From Hyphomonadaceae bacterium (GTDB lineage Bacteria > Pseudomonadota > Alphaproteobacteria > Caulobacterales > Hyphomonadaceae), in contig JANSYM010000004.1 of NCBI GenBank assembly GCA_024742355.1, forward strand, positions 62,001-126,000: a stretch of 64,000 nt of DNA, written 5' to 3'. This document shows, piece by piece, positions 51,045-60,091 of the stretch. The position numbers and the translations under genes were made by a program. The notes beneath the pieces are model-generated. The model saw only the letters and a program-made list of their open reading frames with translations, searched no databases and had not been told where the DNA came from. Positions within the stretch are counted from its first letter, which is position 1; each line of letters begins with the position of its first letter.

Positions 51045-53633
51045 TCAGGGCGTCTCGGGCTCCGGCGCTTCCTCGGCTGGTGGCTCGGGATCGCGGCGGC
51101 CAAACAGGGCGTCGAGAGCGCGGTCGCGCAATTCATCTTCGAGGTCTGGCTCTTCAGCGGGCTGTTCGGCATCGGCGGGTGGCTCGGTCGATGGCTCAGA
51201 AGGCGTTTCAGAAGGCGTCGACGGCGCCGTGCTTCGTCCGCCAATGATGTCGCCAATGATGCGCCCGGCATCGCCGCCGATACGATCGCCAATCTCGCTG
51301 CCCGCCTGGCCGCGCAGGCGCGCCGTCAGTTCAGCCTGAACCGCCGCCTGATCAATGCCAAACTGAATATTCGACCAATTGCCATAGGCCCGGACCGGGA
51401 TTGGAATGTCGCCCAGCGCCAGAGTCGATCCGGCGCCCGACGCGCTGATATCCACGCGCGGCGTCAGACTGATATCAAGCGTGCGCGCGCCAAGATCGAT
51501 GCTGCCGGCACCGGTAATCCCGACCACCGGATTTTCGATGCTCAAATCCGAAATGCTGGCCACGCCATTGGTGAATTCGAGATTGCCGATGAATTGAGAA
51601 AAGTCTGTTTCGGCTTCTGGCGAAATCGCGTCCCGAAAGCTCGTAATGGTCAGATTTCCGCTCCGCGCCAGATCGGTCAGACTGGTCGCATCGCGGACCA
51701 TCTTGGCCAGGTTCAACCCTTTCAGGGCGCCATGATTGAGATCGCTTTCAAAATTGCCATCAAGGTCATTGATCAGCGATTTCAGGCTGTTGCCCTGCGA
51801 GGACATTTTGACATGGACATCGCCCAAGCCGCTCAGATTCTGAAATCCTGTCAGCGCGGTGAGCATTTCCTGCGCCGCAATACTGGTCGCCAGGGCCTCC
51901 AGCTCCAGGGTCGGCGTCGACCGCGAGGCGTCCAGAACCAGATCGCCATACCAGTCGCCCTGGAAGACACGGAAGCCAGGCGTGTCATCGTCGCGTCGGA
52001 AAATGGCTGACAGGCGGCCATCATCGAGGCGGGTGTTCAGCAAGGCGTCCTGTAGCGTGATCTGGTCGATCACAACCGTGTCGGCGGCGACCGTGACGGT
52101 TGCGTCGACAGCGCGCAGTCCGGCCAGATCGAAGGGCGTGTCATCCCAGTCTTCGTTCAGGCTGGGCGTCTGGTCCTGTTTCTGCGACCCGCTGCCGAGG
52201 AATGGCGTGAGGTCGAGCGTATCCATGGTCAGGTCAGCGACAATACGCGGACGGGGCCCGCGCAGATCTGCGCCGATATCGCCGGTCGCAGTTGTGTCAT
52301 CCAGCACCAAAGCGGCGCCGCTCAGGTTTGGTGCCATCAGGCTACCCGTCGTCTGGCCTTTGATCGAGACAGCGTTCAGCGACTCGCCTTCAGGCAGCAC
52401 GGTGCCGAAGGTTTCCAGCACTTTGCGGGGATTGTCACTGCGCAGGTCGAGCGCGCCCGTAATCGCCTGGTCGCCCGCCAGAGACAGGTCACCGGAATAG
52501 TCGGTGGCCAGATCTGCGCTGCGTTGCTTGAGTTTGATTCCCGTCAGCGCCGGGGCGTTGAGCGGACCGGTTACGTCGGCGCTAAGATCGACATCGCCCA
52601 TGAGCGCGAGGAGCGGGATCAAGGCATGACCGGGCTTCAACAGGCGCTGCGCATCGGCGGCGTTCATGTCGACGGTCCCATTGAGGCTCGGTGAGGCGCC
52701 GAGGGTCAGCGCGCCTTTATAATCCAGGTCGAGGCCTGTGGCGCCGAGTTTGAGCGTGGTGAAATCGATCGCTGCGGTGAGGGCGGGGCCGCTGACAGTG
52801 CCCTTGGCGCGAACCGAATTCAGCGCACTGGCGACGATGGGCAGGTCTTCGTCGCCAAGCACTGTCAGCAATTGTCCGAGCGTATCGGAGGCAATGTCAA
52901 ACGATCCGTCCAGCACCGGCGTATCCGCCAGCGTCAGCGCGCCGTCATAATCGATATCGCCAAAAATCGTGCCGAGCTTGGCATCCAGGATGACGGGACG
53001 TCCGGCGGTCAGGTCCTGCAAGGTGTCGAGGCGAATGCGATAATCAAAGGGCTGCCCGTTCAGGCGGCCTTTTCCGTTCGAAGAGAGCGGTTGATCAAGC
53101 GCCTTCAGCTGGGCTGATCCGTCAAACTCGGTCAAAGCATACTGTTCGCCGGTGACCCAGCTGCGATAGAACACGGACGCATTGGAGAGGGCGGCGCGGT
53201 CGATGCCGGTCTCAAATCCGCCGCCGGACTCAGGATCGCTGCCGGGTGTTCCAAACTCCCAATTGACGCTTCCATCGGCGAGCTGTTCCAGGCGCACCGT
53301 GGCATCGTCGAGCGTGATCTTGCCGACTTCGACCCGGCGTGACAGCAGCGGCAGCAGCTTGACGGTCGCCTGCAAGCTGCCGGCTTCAATCATCAGCGGG
53401 TCGGAAAATCCCTCTGGATTGGCAATATCGGCGCCGTCAATGCGCGCTGAAATTACTGGCAGGATGGAAAGTTTAGGGTCGCCTTTCAGCGTGACCTCAC
53501 GACCGAGCGCGGTCGTCGCCGCACTCTCGATCTGACTCTTATAGACCGAGGTCGGGATCAAAAAGGGAATGATCACAGCGGCTGCCAGCAAGATCGCAAT
53601 CAGGGCGCTGAGGATGATCAGGAGACGTTTCAT
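51045..53633 (-). CDS. AsmA family envelope protein
   Basis: An 862-residue protein with an N-terminal membrane anchor (about 4-28) and a long periplasmic beta-rich region typical of AsmA/YhdP-type proteins: SQIESAATTALGREVTLKG near the start, GNFESDLNHGALKGLNLAKM and the C-terminal block GITGAGSIDLGARTLDISL. The C-terminal tail (about 800-862) is low-complexity, rich in Pro, Glu and Ser, and probably disordered. AsmA-like proteins are thought to carry phospholipids between membranes. It has no clear ribosome site and converges on the M1 gene without a gap. Confidence 0.92.
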   Translation of the reverse strand: MKRLLIILSALIAILLAAAVIIPFLIPTSVYKSQIESAATTALGREVTLKGDPKLSILPVISARIDGADIANPEGFSDPLMIEAGSLQATVKLLPLLSRRVEVGKITLDDATVRLEQLADGSVNWEFGTPGSDPESGGGFETGIDRAALSNASVFYRSWVTGEQYALTEFDGSAQLKALDQPLSSNGKGRLNGQPFDYRIRLDTLQDLTAGRPVILDAKLGTIFGDIDYDGALTLADTPVLDGSFDIASDTLGQLLTVLGDEDLPIVASALNSVRAKGTVSGPALTAAIDFTTLKLGATGLDLDYKGALTLGASPSLNGTVDMNAADAQRLLKPGHALIPLLALMGDVDLSADVTGPLNAPALTGIKLKQRSADLATDYSGDLSLAGDQAITGALDLRSDNPRKVLETFGTVLPEGESLNAVSIKGQTTGSLMAPNLSGAALVLDDTTATGDIGADLRGPRPRIVADLTMDTLDLTPFLGSGSQKQDQTPSLNEDWDDTPFDLAGLRAVDATVTVAADTVVIDQITLQDALLNTRLDDGRLSAIFRRDDDTPGFRVFQGDWYGDLVLDASRSTPTLELEALATSIAAQEMLTALTGFQNLSGLGDVHVKMSSQGNSLKSLINDLDGNFESDLNHGALKGLNLAKMVRDATSLTDLARSGNLTITSFRDAISPEAETDFSQFIGNLEFTNGVASISDLSIENPVVGITGAGSIDLGARTLDISLTPRVDISASGAGSTLALGDIPIPVRAYGNWSNIQFGIDQAAVQAELTARLRGQAGSEIGDRIGGDAGRIIGDIIGGRSTAPSTPSETPSEPSTEPPADAEQPAEEPDLEDELRDRALDALFGRRDPEPPAEEAPEPETP

Positions 53634-53709
53634 GGGAGGAATATGGCCTTGTTATTCTGTATTGCAGCTGAATAGCTGCAACTGATGTCAAAGTCATGGC
53701 AATTGGCGC

Positions 53710-53738
53710 TTGACCGGGAAAAAGCGGACGTATAGATC
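53710..53738 (+). promoter_or_regulatory. Promoter of tRNA-Asp
   Basis: TTGACCG at 53710-53716 and TATAGATC at 53731-53738, with a 14-base spacer by the alphaproteobacterial convention, match the TTGACGS/GCTANAWC housekeeping pattern well. The tRNA begins 32 bp downstream, so the leader is very short. A small UUCG-capped hairpin (53746-53763) falls inside that leader. Confidence 0.65.
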
Positions 53739-53770
53739 ACCCTCTCACCGCTTCGGCGGGGTGCCCATGC

Positions 53771-53847
53771 GCGGGTGTAGCTCAGTTGGTTAGAGTACCG
53801 GCCTGTCACGCCGGGGGTCGCGGGTTCGAGTCCCGTCACTCGCGCCA
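53771..53847 (+). tRNA. tRNA-Asp (anticodon GTC)
   Basis: The cloverleaf is complete. The acceptor is GCGGGTG/CACTCGC, the D arm GCTC...GAGT, the anticodon arm CCGGC/GCCGG around CTGTCAC, and the T arm GCGGG/CCCGT around TTCGAGT. Discriminator G73 and an encoded CCA follow. A 6-bp hairpin (CACTTC/GAAGTG, 53846-53861) starts at the end of the gene and may help terminate the transcript. Confidence 0.96.
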
Positions 53848-53914
53848 CTTCTTACGAAGTGACTGTTTCAACAAATTGTGATCTTCAAGCCGCCACCGAG
53901 CGTGCGTACTTGCA

Positions 53915-55540
53915 TCACATGGACTCGATCAAATCGAAGAAATAGTCCGGATTCTGGAACAGCCAGTTTCGGCCTGGATAAGGCGCTTCATCGAACCGCA
54001 CACCAAGCCGCGCTGCGTCGTCGCGAGCTGCATCGGCGGCAACGCCATGCTGATCAGAACTGTTGGTCACCAGGATCTCACGGTCATCGCGAAAGCTCGA
54101 TTCCAGATCACGATTGTTCAGGAACGCAGCGACAATATCATGGCGAATGCTCTGGCTATACGCGCGCACCAGATAATTCGATGTGAGCTCGAACGAGGAC
54201 TGGTTTTTCTCCAGGTACGCCTGGTCTGAGGCCTGGTTCGCGTAGAGTCGGCGATAGAATCGCAATCCGCCAAACGTTCGGATGATCGTCGTTAAAGCGC
54301 GCAGACCGACGGTGAAACTCGACGGAGAGTTGAGTGACATGCGCAACATCCCGCGAATCCAGCTTGGCTGAATATTGCTCAGCTTGTCAGCCACGTTCAG
54401 GCCATAGTTGACCAACGCGGTTTTGCCGATCCTCTGGCGGTCTGCGCTCATAAGCAAGGCGATAGGGGCGGCCGTGGAAAGGCCGACCAGTGTCACGGAG
54501 CTGAGCTCGAGCGCCCGTACAAATTCCAGCATCATCCTGGCGGCGTCCTGCGAAGACTCGACGCGCGAGGTGGCGCCAAATCCGGGACGCACGGGGAAAA
54601 TCAAATTCAATCCGCGGCTGCTGGCTGAGCGGATCATCTGGGGTGACGGAATGTATCCGTATTCCAGTGAGTGCAGCACGATCACCGGCTGTCCGCCGGT
54701 GGGGCCATAGCGGCGATACTCGACGGATCTGCCAGGCGTGGGCAGGGTCAGATGCCGGACCTGAGATTCGCTGACCTCTGGAGTCAGGTCGAGCGGCGGC
54801 GGCTCGTTGATCAGGGCGCGCGAGAGTTCGAGCGTCGTCGACACCGCTTCCACCAGACTGCGACAGCTCAGTTTGCTGGTAATCCGGCTGATATGTGTGC
54901 GTACCGTGCTGAGCTTGATGCCGCGCATGTCCGCGACTTGTTCTAGATTGAGCCTCAAAAAGACCAATTGCAGAATCTCGATTTCGGACGTGGTCAGATC
55001 ATACTCAGACTTGAGTTGCTCGCGCAGCCTTTGGCTGATGGACGACAGCACAACACGTGCGGTGTATCCGGTGACCAAGCCGTCATCCAGTTGTGGCCAG
55101 ATCTTGATATGTCGATTGAGGCCAAACCGGTCTGACAGTTCTACGACGTGTCCAATTTGCACCGACGGACCCTCATCATTCTCGAATGAGAGTGGTTCGA
55201 GCGTATCGCCCACTTTCAGGCTTAGAAACTCGGACAGGTCTCTCGGGATCGACGTGACGATGCCATTAATGTCGAGTGTGAACAGCGAGGCGCTGGGTGA
55301 GGCAAAATCGCTTTGCTCCGAGATCGGGTCGAGCGTCTCTCTTCCAGATGTCGAGATCATCGACAGCACGGACTGGAATTCGGGAATGGCGGTGGCGTCT
55401 TGCGACAGGCGGGACCAATCAAGGCAAGCTTGTGTAAAGCGATCCGGATCTTCGTCTGCACGGGCCAGGGATTTCAGCAACTCCAGGGCCGATTCCGCGC
55501 GATTTTCGGCTGGCATATCTACTGGTTCGTCGCCGCCCAA
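53915..55540 (-). CDS. LuxR-type regulator fused to a degenerate alpha/beta-hydrolase
   Basis: A 541-residue regulator in three parts. An N-terminal region (1-170) has PAS-like character (SLFTLDINGIVTSIP). A LuxR/GerE helix-turn-helix follows at about 181-240 (LTTSEIEILQL, LSTVRTHISRITSKL). The C-terminal alpha/beta-hydrolase fold runs from about 265 to 541. The nucleophile elbow reads GLSTA instead of GxSxG, and the position of the catalytic His reads GRN (residue about 524), so it is probably a ligand-sensing pseudoenzyme. The start is TTG at 55540 with GGAGAC upstream; an ATG at 55516 is the alternative. It ends 67 bp from tRNA-Asp. Confidence 0.85.
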   Translation of the reverse strand: MGGDEPVDMPAENRAESALELLKSLARADEDPDRFTQACLDWSRLSQDATAIPEFQSVLSMISTSGRETLDPISEQSDFASPSASLFTLDINGIVTSIPRDLSEFLSLKVGDTLEPLSFENDEGPSVQIGHVVELSDRFGLNRHIKIWPQLDDGLVTGYTARVVLSSISQRLREQLKSEYDLTTSEIEILQLVFLRLNLEQVADMRGIKLSTVRTHISRITSKLSCRSLVEAVSTTLELSRALINEPPPLDLTPEVSESQVRHLTLPTPGRSVEYRRYGPTGGQPVIVLHSLEYGYIPSPQMIRSASSRGLNLIFPVRPGFGATSRVESSQDAARMMLEFVRALELSSVTLVGLSTAAPIALLMSADRQRIGKTALVNYGLNVADKLSNIQPSWIRGMLRMSLNSPSSFTVGLRALTTIIRTFGGLRFYRRLYANQASDQAYLEKNQSSFELTSNYLVRAYSQSIRHDIVAAFLNNRDLESSFRDDREILVTNSSDQHGVAADAARDDAARLGVRFDEAPYPGRNWLFQNPDYFFDLIESM

Positions 55541-55656
55541 GCTGTTGTCTCCGTTGTGAATCTGTCATTGACGGCTCAATCTACGCAAATTTCGCACCGA
55601 ATGTGTACATAAAATTGATGATGTGAGGGACCAAGGGATCGGTTTACAGCTTGGCT

Positions 55657-55670
55657 TGACGTTTACGTCA
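55657..55670. promoter_or_regulatory. Palindromic operator-like site
   Basis: TGACGT and ACGTCA are perfect inverted arms with a TT spacer, in the 365-bp gap (55541-55905) between the LuxR-fusion gene and the divergent DUF3291 gene. LuxR-type proteins bind such dyads, so this is a candidate site for the adjacent regulator. No other gene is supported in the gap. Confidence 0.4.
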
Positions 55671-55712
55671 GATGTCTCTCTCGCTGCGACCTTCTTTGTG
55701 TAGAGAGTCATT

Positions 55713-55748
55713 GTCCACCGGCTCAATCCCCTTTTTGAGCCGGTGGAC
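55713..55748. repeat. 14-bp perfect hairpin in intergenic region
   Basis: GTCCACCGGCTCAA and TTGAGCCGGTGGAC pair perfectly around an 8-base loop. No T-run follows on either strand, so it is not an obvious terminator. It lies between the LuxR-fusion and DUF3291 genes and could be an RNA structure or a DNA cruciform. Confidence 0.7.
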
Positions 55749-55905
55749 CATTCGCAGATTTTCCGAGAATTATCGTCTATTCGTGCCCGCGCCGCGCAAG
55801 TTGCCAATTCCCTAATGTCTGACCGCAAATTTTCCATACCATCGTGAATTGAATTCAACGCAAGGTTGATATGGTGCGCTCCATCGCATCAAGGGTTTGG
55901 GTATC

Positions 55906-56409
55906 ATGCACGACTATTTTCTGGCGCACTTCAATGTTGCACGGCCACTCGGAACGTTCTCGGTTCATCAGAAAGAATCCAAGTATTTTTTCAAACAGCT
56001 GCAGGAATTGTTCGAACGTGATCACCTGCATGACGGCTTGCTCTGGCATCGCCAAGGTATGCGCGCTGCCGACGGCAAGGAGCTGAATTTCTTCGAAATT
56101 GCCGCTCTGAATACGTCCGGTGACGACAACCCGCATATCTACACGGTCGCCGGATGGCGCGACGCCAAGGACTTGCACAGCTTTGCTTATCGCGATGTCC
56201 AGCACCGCGAGAACATGAAGCGTCTGCGCCATTGGGTCGATCGCTCCGAAGGCGCCAATCTGGTGACCTGGTGGGAGAAGCGCGACACGCGCGTATCGCT
56301 GGAAATGGCCTGGGATCGCCTGCAACGGTTGCGCAAGGACGGCCCGACGCCGCACGCCTTCAATCTGCAAACGCGGTTTGACCCGCCTATGTTGTCCAGC
56401 GTCGCTTAG
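55906..56409 (+). CDS. DUF3291-like protein
   Basis: A 167-residue soluble protein resembling the DUF3291 family of alpha-beta-barrel (ABM-like) proteins. It begins HDYFLAHFNVARPLG, contains IYTVAGWRDAKDLHSFAYR and ends in WDRLQRLRKDGPTPHAFNLQ, which match the family's SxWxsxeaLrdFvYr and LrreGPTpeAF patterns. The reaction is unknown. It is divergent from the LuxR/hydrolase fusion gene and is the most likely neighbour target of that regulator. The ATG at 55906 is used; an in-frame TTG lies three codons upstream. Confidence 0.75.
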   Translation: MHDYFLAHFNVARPLGTFSVHQKESKYFFKQLQELFERDHLHDGLLWHRQGMRAADGKELNFFEIAALNTSGDDNPHIYTVAGWRDAKDLHSFAYRDVQHRENMKRLRHWVDRSEGANLVTWWEKRDTRVSLEMAWDRLQRLRKDGPTPHAFNLQTRFDPPMLSSVA

Positions 56410-56414
56410 AGCAA

Positions 56415-57794
56415 TTATTCGCTCATATTCTGCGCGACTGCCGGCGCGGGGGCTTCCTCTGGCGCAGCCATGTACCCGGCTTCGGCCAGCAGCAAGGTCA
56501 GAAGATACGTCTCGCCGAAAACCGTGCCGTCATCGGTCCACGATTCGTCAAGACTGTGGGCGTTCTGCGAGATACCGCCGCGACTGACCGTGACCGCGGG
56601 CACGCCGAGCCAGATCGGAATATTCGCATCTGTCGATGACGCTCTCAGGTTCGGTTCGACACCGAGGGCGCGCATGGCCGCCGAGGCGTTCAGCACGAGT
56701 TGCGAATCGCGCGCGCCTTGTCCGGCCGGACGCTTGCCCACGTCTTCGATCTCAACGGTCATCGCCTCAGCGCTTTTGCGGCGCGCGTTTTCAGTCTCGA
56801 GAGCAACGGCCAGCGCGTCGCGAAACGCAGCGTCCAGGGCTTCCAGTTTGACCGGGTCGACTGAGCGCATGTCGACTTCCATCCAGCTTTCAAAGGGAAT
56901 GGAATTGATCGACGTACCGCCGCCAATTCTGCCAACCGAGAATGCCGCCTTGGCGCCATCGGTTTGCGTGATCGGCTCGGCGCGGGCCGTGAATTCGGTG
57001 ATCGCTCGCGCAAGCGCCTGATGCGGATGCGCGCGCCCGAATGCACCATATGAGTGCCCACCCGGGCCGTGAAACGTGACGCGGTAGCGGTTTGATCCAA
57101 CGGCCGAAGTAATCAAACGGTCCTGCGCGCCGCCATCGACCGCGATGAAGCTGTCGATCCCATGATCTCCGCGCAGGAGGTGGCGAACGCCGCGCAGATT
57201 CCCGAGACCTTCCTCTCCGACGGATCCGACGAAGACAATCTCGTCGCGCGTTTGCAGATCGTGAGCCTGCATCGCCTCAACTACAGCCAGTACCACGGCG
57301 AGGGCGCGGGTATTGTCAGAAATTCCTGGCGCGAAATAGGTGTCGCCGTCGACGCGAACTTTGACGTCCGTTCCTGGCGGAAATACCGTGTCCAGGTGGG
57401 CCACGACAGCGATCCGGCGGCCATCTGGCTGCCCGGGACGTAACGCGATGACATTGCCAACTCCATCGATCGAAACATCTGACAATCCCAGATCGCGCAG
57501 GCGCTGAGCGAAGGCCTCGGCGCGTGCCTGTTCCTGGAATGGCGGCGCCGGAATCTCGTTCAGCGCGATCATTGTCTCAAGCGTCCGGGCACGGTCCTGC
57601 TCAAAATGGCTGATCGCGGATTTCACGCGAGGATCATCCAGAATTCCGGCGATACGGGCGCGGTGGAGTTCCGATGGCGGCGCAAGACCAGACGCAGCCG
57701 GGCCAATATCATTCGCGTCAGCAGGCACATCATTGATCGTGCAACCTGTCACAAGCAGCGCCAATAATGGCGCGGTCAGAAAACGAAAGATCAT
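56415..57794 (-). CDS. M20 family metallopeptidase, lipoprotein
   Basis: A 459-residue di-zinc amidohydrolase/peptidase of the M20 family. The lipobox VTGC (Cys18) places it in the envelope. Zinc ligands are in VAHLDTVF, the bridging Asp in PGISDNTRA, and the catalytic Glu pair in GSVGEEGLGN; the lid domain has FHGPGGHSYGAFG. It cleaves a peptide or N-acyl amino acid substrate. The ATG at 57794 has GGGGAG upstream; the longer frame overlaps the neighbouring gene and lacks a signal. It ends the AraC-TonB-MFS-hydrolase-peptidase series. Confidence 0.92.
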   Translation of the reverse strand: MIFRFLTAPLLALLVTGCTINDVPADANDIGPAASGLAPPSELHRARIAGILDDPRVKSAISHFEQDRARTLETMIALNEIPAPPFQEQARAEAFAQRLRDLGLSDVSIDGVGNVIALRPGQPDGRRIAVVAHLDTVFPPGTDVKVRVDGDTYFAPGISDNTRALAVVLAVVEAMQAHDLQTRDEIVFVGSVGEEGLGNLRGVRHLLRGDHGIDSFIAVDGGAQDRLITSAVGSNRYRVTFHGPGGHSYGAFGRAHPHQALARAITEFTARAEPITQTDGAKAAFSVGRIGGGTSINSIPFESWMEVDMRSVDPVKLEALDAAFRDALAVALETENARRKSAEAMTVEIEDVGKRPAGQGARDSQLVLNASAAMRALGVEPNLRASSTDANIPIWLGVPAVTVSRGGISQNAHSLDESWTDDGTVFGETYLLTLLLAEAGYMAAPEEAPAPAVAQNMSE

Positions 57795-57882
57795 GCTCGG
57801 CTCCCCTCGAGACTCTGGTTCGCTCGTCTCTAGCGCAGCCGGATCGATTTGTCTGGTCAGGACTGCGTGTCGCCGTATCAGA

Positions 57883-58782
57883 TCACTGGATTGCCGCGCG
57901 CAGGGCTGTGTGAAACGCATCTGGCTGGTCGAGCATGATGAAATGCAGGGCATCATCGACGCCGATGACCGTGCCGTCGGCCAGTGGGGCGTACAGATCG
58001 CGGTAGAACGTTTCGTTCCGGGCCATATTCGGAATGTTGTCATCGCGCGCAAAAATGACGGTTGTCGGCACTTTGATATTGGCGATCTCGGATCGCAGAT
58101 CAGTGACGAGGACTTCAGACATGGCCTGCGCCATCACTGCGCGATCGCTCTGCATGGACCAATCGAGGGCCAGCGCGCGGTCGGCGTCATCCTTGACCAG
58201 ACTGGCGAGAGCGGCGTCCTGACTGGCTTCAAACTCCGCTTCAGGCTGAGCGAGCAAGGTGGCCTTCATAATCGCCGAAACCGGGCGAATGCTGTCCGCG
58301 GTCGCGGTCTCATCCATCAGGACGGAGAAGAAGGGTAGCACATCGACAATCACGACCGCGTTCAGATGCGCGTCGTCCTGCAGCGCCGTCTTGAGTGTGA
58401 CCAGGCCGCCCAGCGAGTGTCCAACAATAATGGGGGCGTTTTCGAGCGAGCGCGTGTATCGGGCGAGATCGATTGAAAGGTCGTCCAGGATGTTGTCATT
58501 GTCGGCATTTCCATTGGCCGGTGCACCGCCAAACCCGCTGACCTGCACGACATGCAGTGTGTAACTGTCCTCAAGCGTTGCGACGGTGCCATTCCAGACG
58601 GCTGCATTCGAGGCAAGACCGGGTACAAGAATGACGTTCGGGCCCTGACCGGTGACCGTTACCTCGAAATAGGGACTGCTAAAGGCGGCCTCCACATCTG
58701 TCATGTTGGATGGTGGGCCCTGGGGTGGGCTACAAGCTGCGACACCTAAAGCAATCCAGATAAGTAACAGTATTCGAAGCAT
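57883..58782 (-). CDS. Alpha/beta-hydrolase lipoprotein
   Basis: A 299-residue hydrolase with a lipobox (VAAC, Cys17), anchored in the envelope. The catalytic serine is in GHSLGG (about residue 123), a probable acid lies in FARDDNIPN, and the histidine in DALHFIM. It is likely an esterase, amidase or lactonase; no substrate can be named. It starts directly after the MFS stop (one base between), and the M20 peptidase gene follows 88 bp later, which fits two hydrolytic steps on the same substrate. Confidence 0.87.
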   Translation of the reverse strand: MLRILLLIWIALGVAACSPPQGPPSNMTDVEAAFSSPYFEVTVTGQGPNVILVPGLASNAAVWNGTVATLEDSYTLHVVQVSGFGGAPANGNADNDNILDDLSIDLARYTRSLENAPIIVGHSLGGLVTLKTALQDDAHLNAVVIVDVLPFFSVLMDETATADSIRPVSAIMKATLLAQPEAEFEASQDAALASLVKDDADRALALDWSMQSDRAVMAQAMSEVLVTDLRSEIANIKVPTTVIFARDDNIPNMARNETFYRDLYAPLADGTVIGVDDALHFIMLDQPDAFHTALRAAIQ

Positions 58783-58783
58783 T

Positions 58784-60076
58784 TTAATTCACCTGCGCGG
58801 CGCGCGCGACGTCCCGGGTATAGGTTCGCGCCGACATAAGCAACGCGAACACGCTGAGCAAATTGAGGATGAGCATGATCTCCAGCGCTGATCGTAATGG
58901 CATCTCGTGACCCGATGCCGCGAAGTGATCGCTGAGCCATCCAACCACGGTGGGCCCGCCGCCAATCCCGATCAGGGTCAGGCAGAACAGCATGAAGGCA
59001 GACGCAAATGCGCGCATCCGCAAGCCAACCAGTTCCTGCGACGCAGTATAGGCAATGCTGGCATAGATCAGCCCGATAAGGCTGGGCACGAGGTTCCAGG
59101 CATAAGCCATGTTGATCGTCTCGGCATTGAGGAACATCCAGGCAAAGGGCAAGGCGAGCGCGGCGCAAATCGCAATCATCAGGGGGCGCCAGGCGAGGCT
59201 GCGTTGAGACAAGCGATCGCACACGCGCCCCAATAGAATGGCGCCAATGCTTCCCACCCCGCCAATCAACAGGCCGAGCGGGATGGCGATGTCGGCCGGT
59301 CCGACTTCATAGGCGCGCTGCAGGTGGCTGGGCGTCCAGGCCAGGAACGCGTTGGCGGAGATGCAGATCATTGAGCAACCGGCGAGCAGCCACAGAAAAG
59401 ACGATTGCCCGCCGATGAAGGCGAGCGTCTCGCCAAGACTGGAGGCTTGCGATGCGCTTTCACGTTGCTCAACAGCGCCGCGCTTTGGTTCGCGCAATGT
59501 CAGTCTGACCAGGATGGCCAGCAACAGGCCGGGTATACCGGCGACGAAAAACGCCACCCGCCAGCCAAAGGCCTGATAGACAAAGCCGCCAATCGCAAAG
59601 CCTGCGAGTATGCCAAGACCAATGCCGGACGTGTAGATACCGAGCGCAAAGGCGCGTTCTTTCGGGGCATAGATGTCGGAAATGATGGAGGTTGCTGGCG
59701 GTGTTCCGCCGGCTTCGCCGACACCAACGCCCATGCGCGCGACCAGCAATTGCCAGAAATTCTGAGCCAGGCCGGAAAGCGCCGTCATGCCGGACCAGAC
59801 GGCCAGGGCGAGGGACAGGATGTTGCGCCGGTTGCCGCGATCGGCCCAGATCGCAATCGGGATACCGAACGTGGCGTAAAAGGCGGCAAACGCAAAACCG
59901 GTCAGCAGGCCGATCAGGCTGTCACTGATTTCCAGCTCGGCTTTGATCGGCTCGATCAGGATGAGCAGGATCTGCCGGTCAATATGATTGAAGGTGTAAA
60001 CGAGGGTCAGAATGGCGAGCACATAAACGCGCCCGCCAAACTGACCCTCACTCTGGGAGGAATGTGCCGCCATCAT
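58784..60076 (-). CDS. MFS transporter (spinster-like)
   Basis: A 430-residue major facilitator with about 12 helices. It begins LTLVYTFNHIDRQILLILIEPIKAEL-like, the classic first helix of the spinster/ACS-type group. The loop between helices 2 and 3 reads GIPIAIWADRGNRRNIL (the MFS motif-A region), and GVGEAGGTPPATSIISDIY is the family-typical helix 4 motif. It probably moves a small organic molecule across the inner membrane. It lies 15 bp after the TonB-receptor stop and 1 bp before the hydrolase gene, so it is the inner-membrane step of the operon. Confidence 0.93.
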   Translation of the reverse strand: MMAAHSSQSEGQFGGRVYVLAILTLVYTFNHIDRQILLILIEPIKAELEISDSLIGLLTGFAFAAFYATFGIPIAIWADRGNRRNILSLALAVWSGMTALSGLAQNFWQLLVARMGVGVGEAGGTPPATSIISDIYAPKERAFALGIYTSGIGLGILAGFAIGGFVYQAFGWRVAFFVAGIPGLLLAILVRLTLREPKRGAVEQRESASQASSLGETLAFIGGQSSFLWLLAGCSMICISANAFLAWTPSHLQRAYEVGPADIAIPLGLLIGGVGSIGAILLGRVCDRLSQRSLAWRPLMIAICAALALPFAWMFLNAETINMAYAWNLVPSLIGLIYASIAYTASQELVGLRMRAFASAFMLFCLTLIGIGGGPTVVGWLSDHFAASGHEMPLRSALEIMLILNLLSVFALLMSARTYTRDVARAAQVN

Positions 60077-60091
60077 CGGTGTCAGGCGATC

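Noticed and set aside
53630-53848. A 72-codon minus-strand open frame covering tRNA-Asp (GLEPATPGVTGRYSNQL-type peptide).
   Set aside because: It is the well-known phantom translation of the antisense of a tRNA gene; the tRNA explains the sequence fully.
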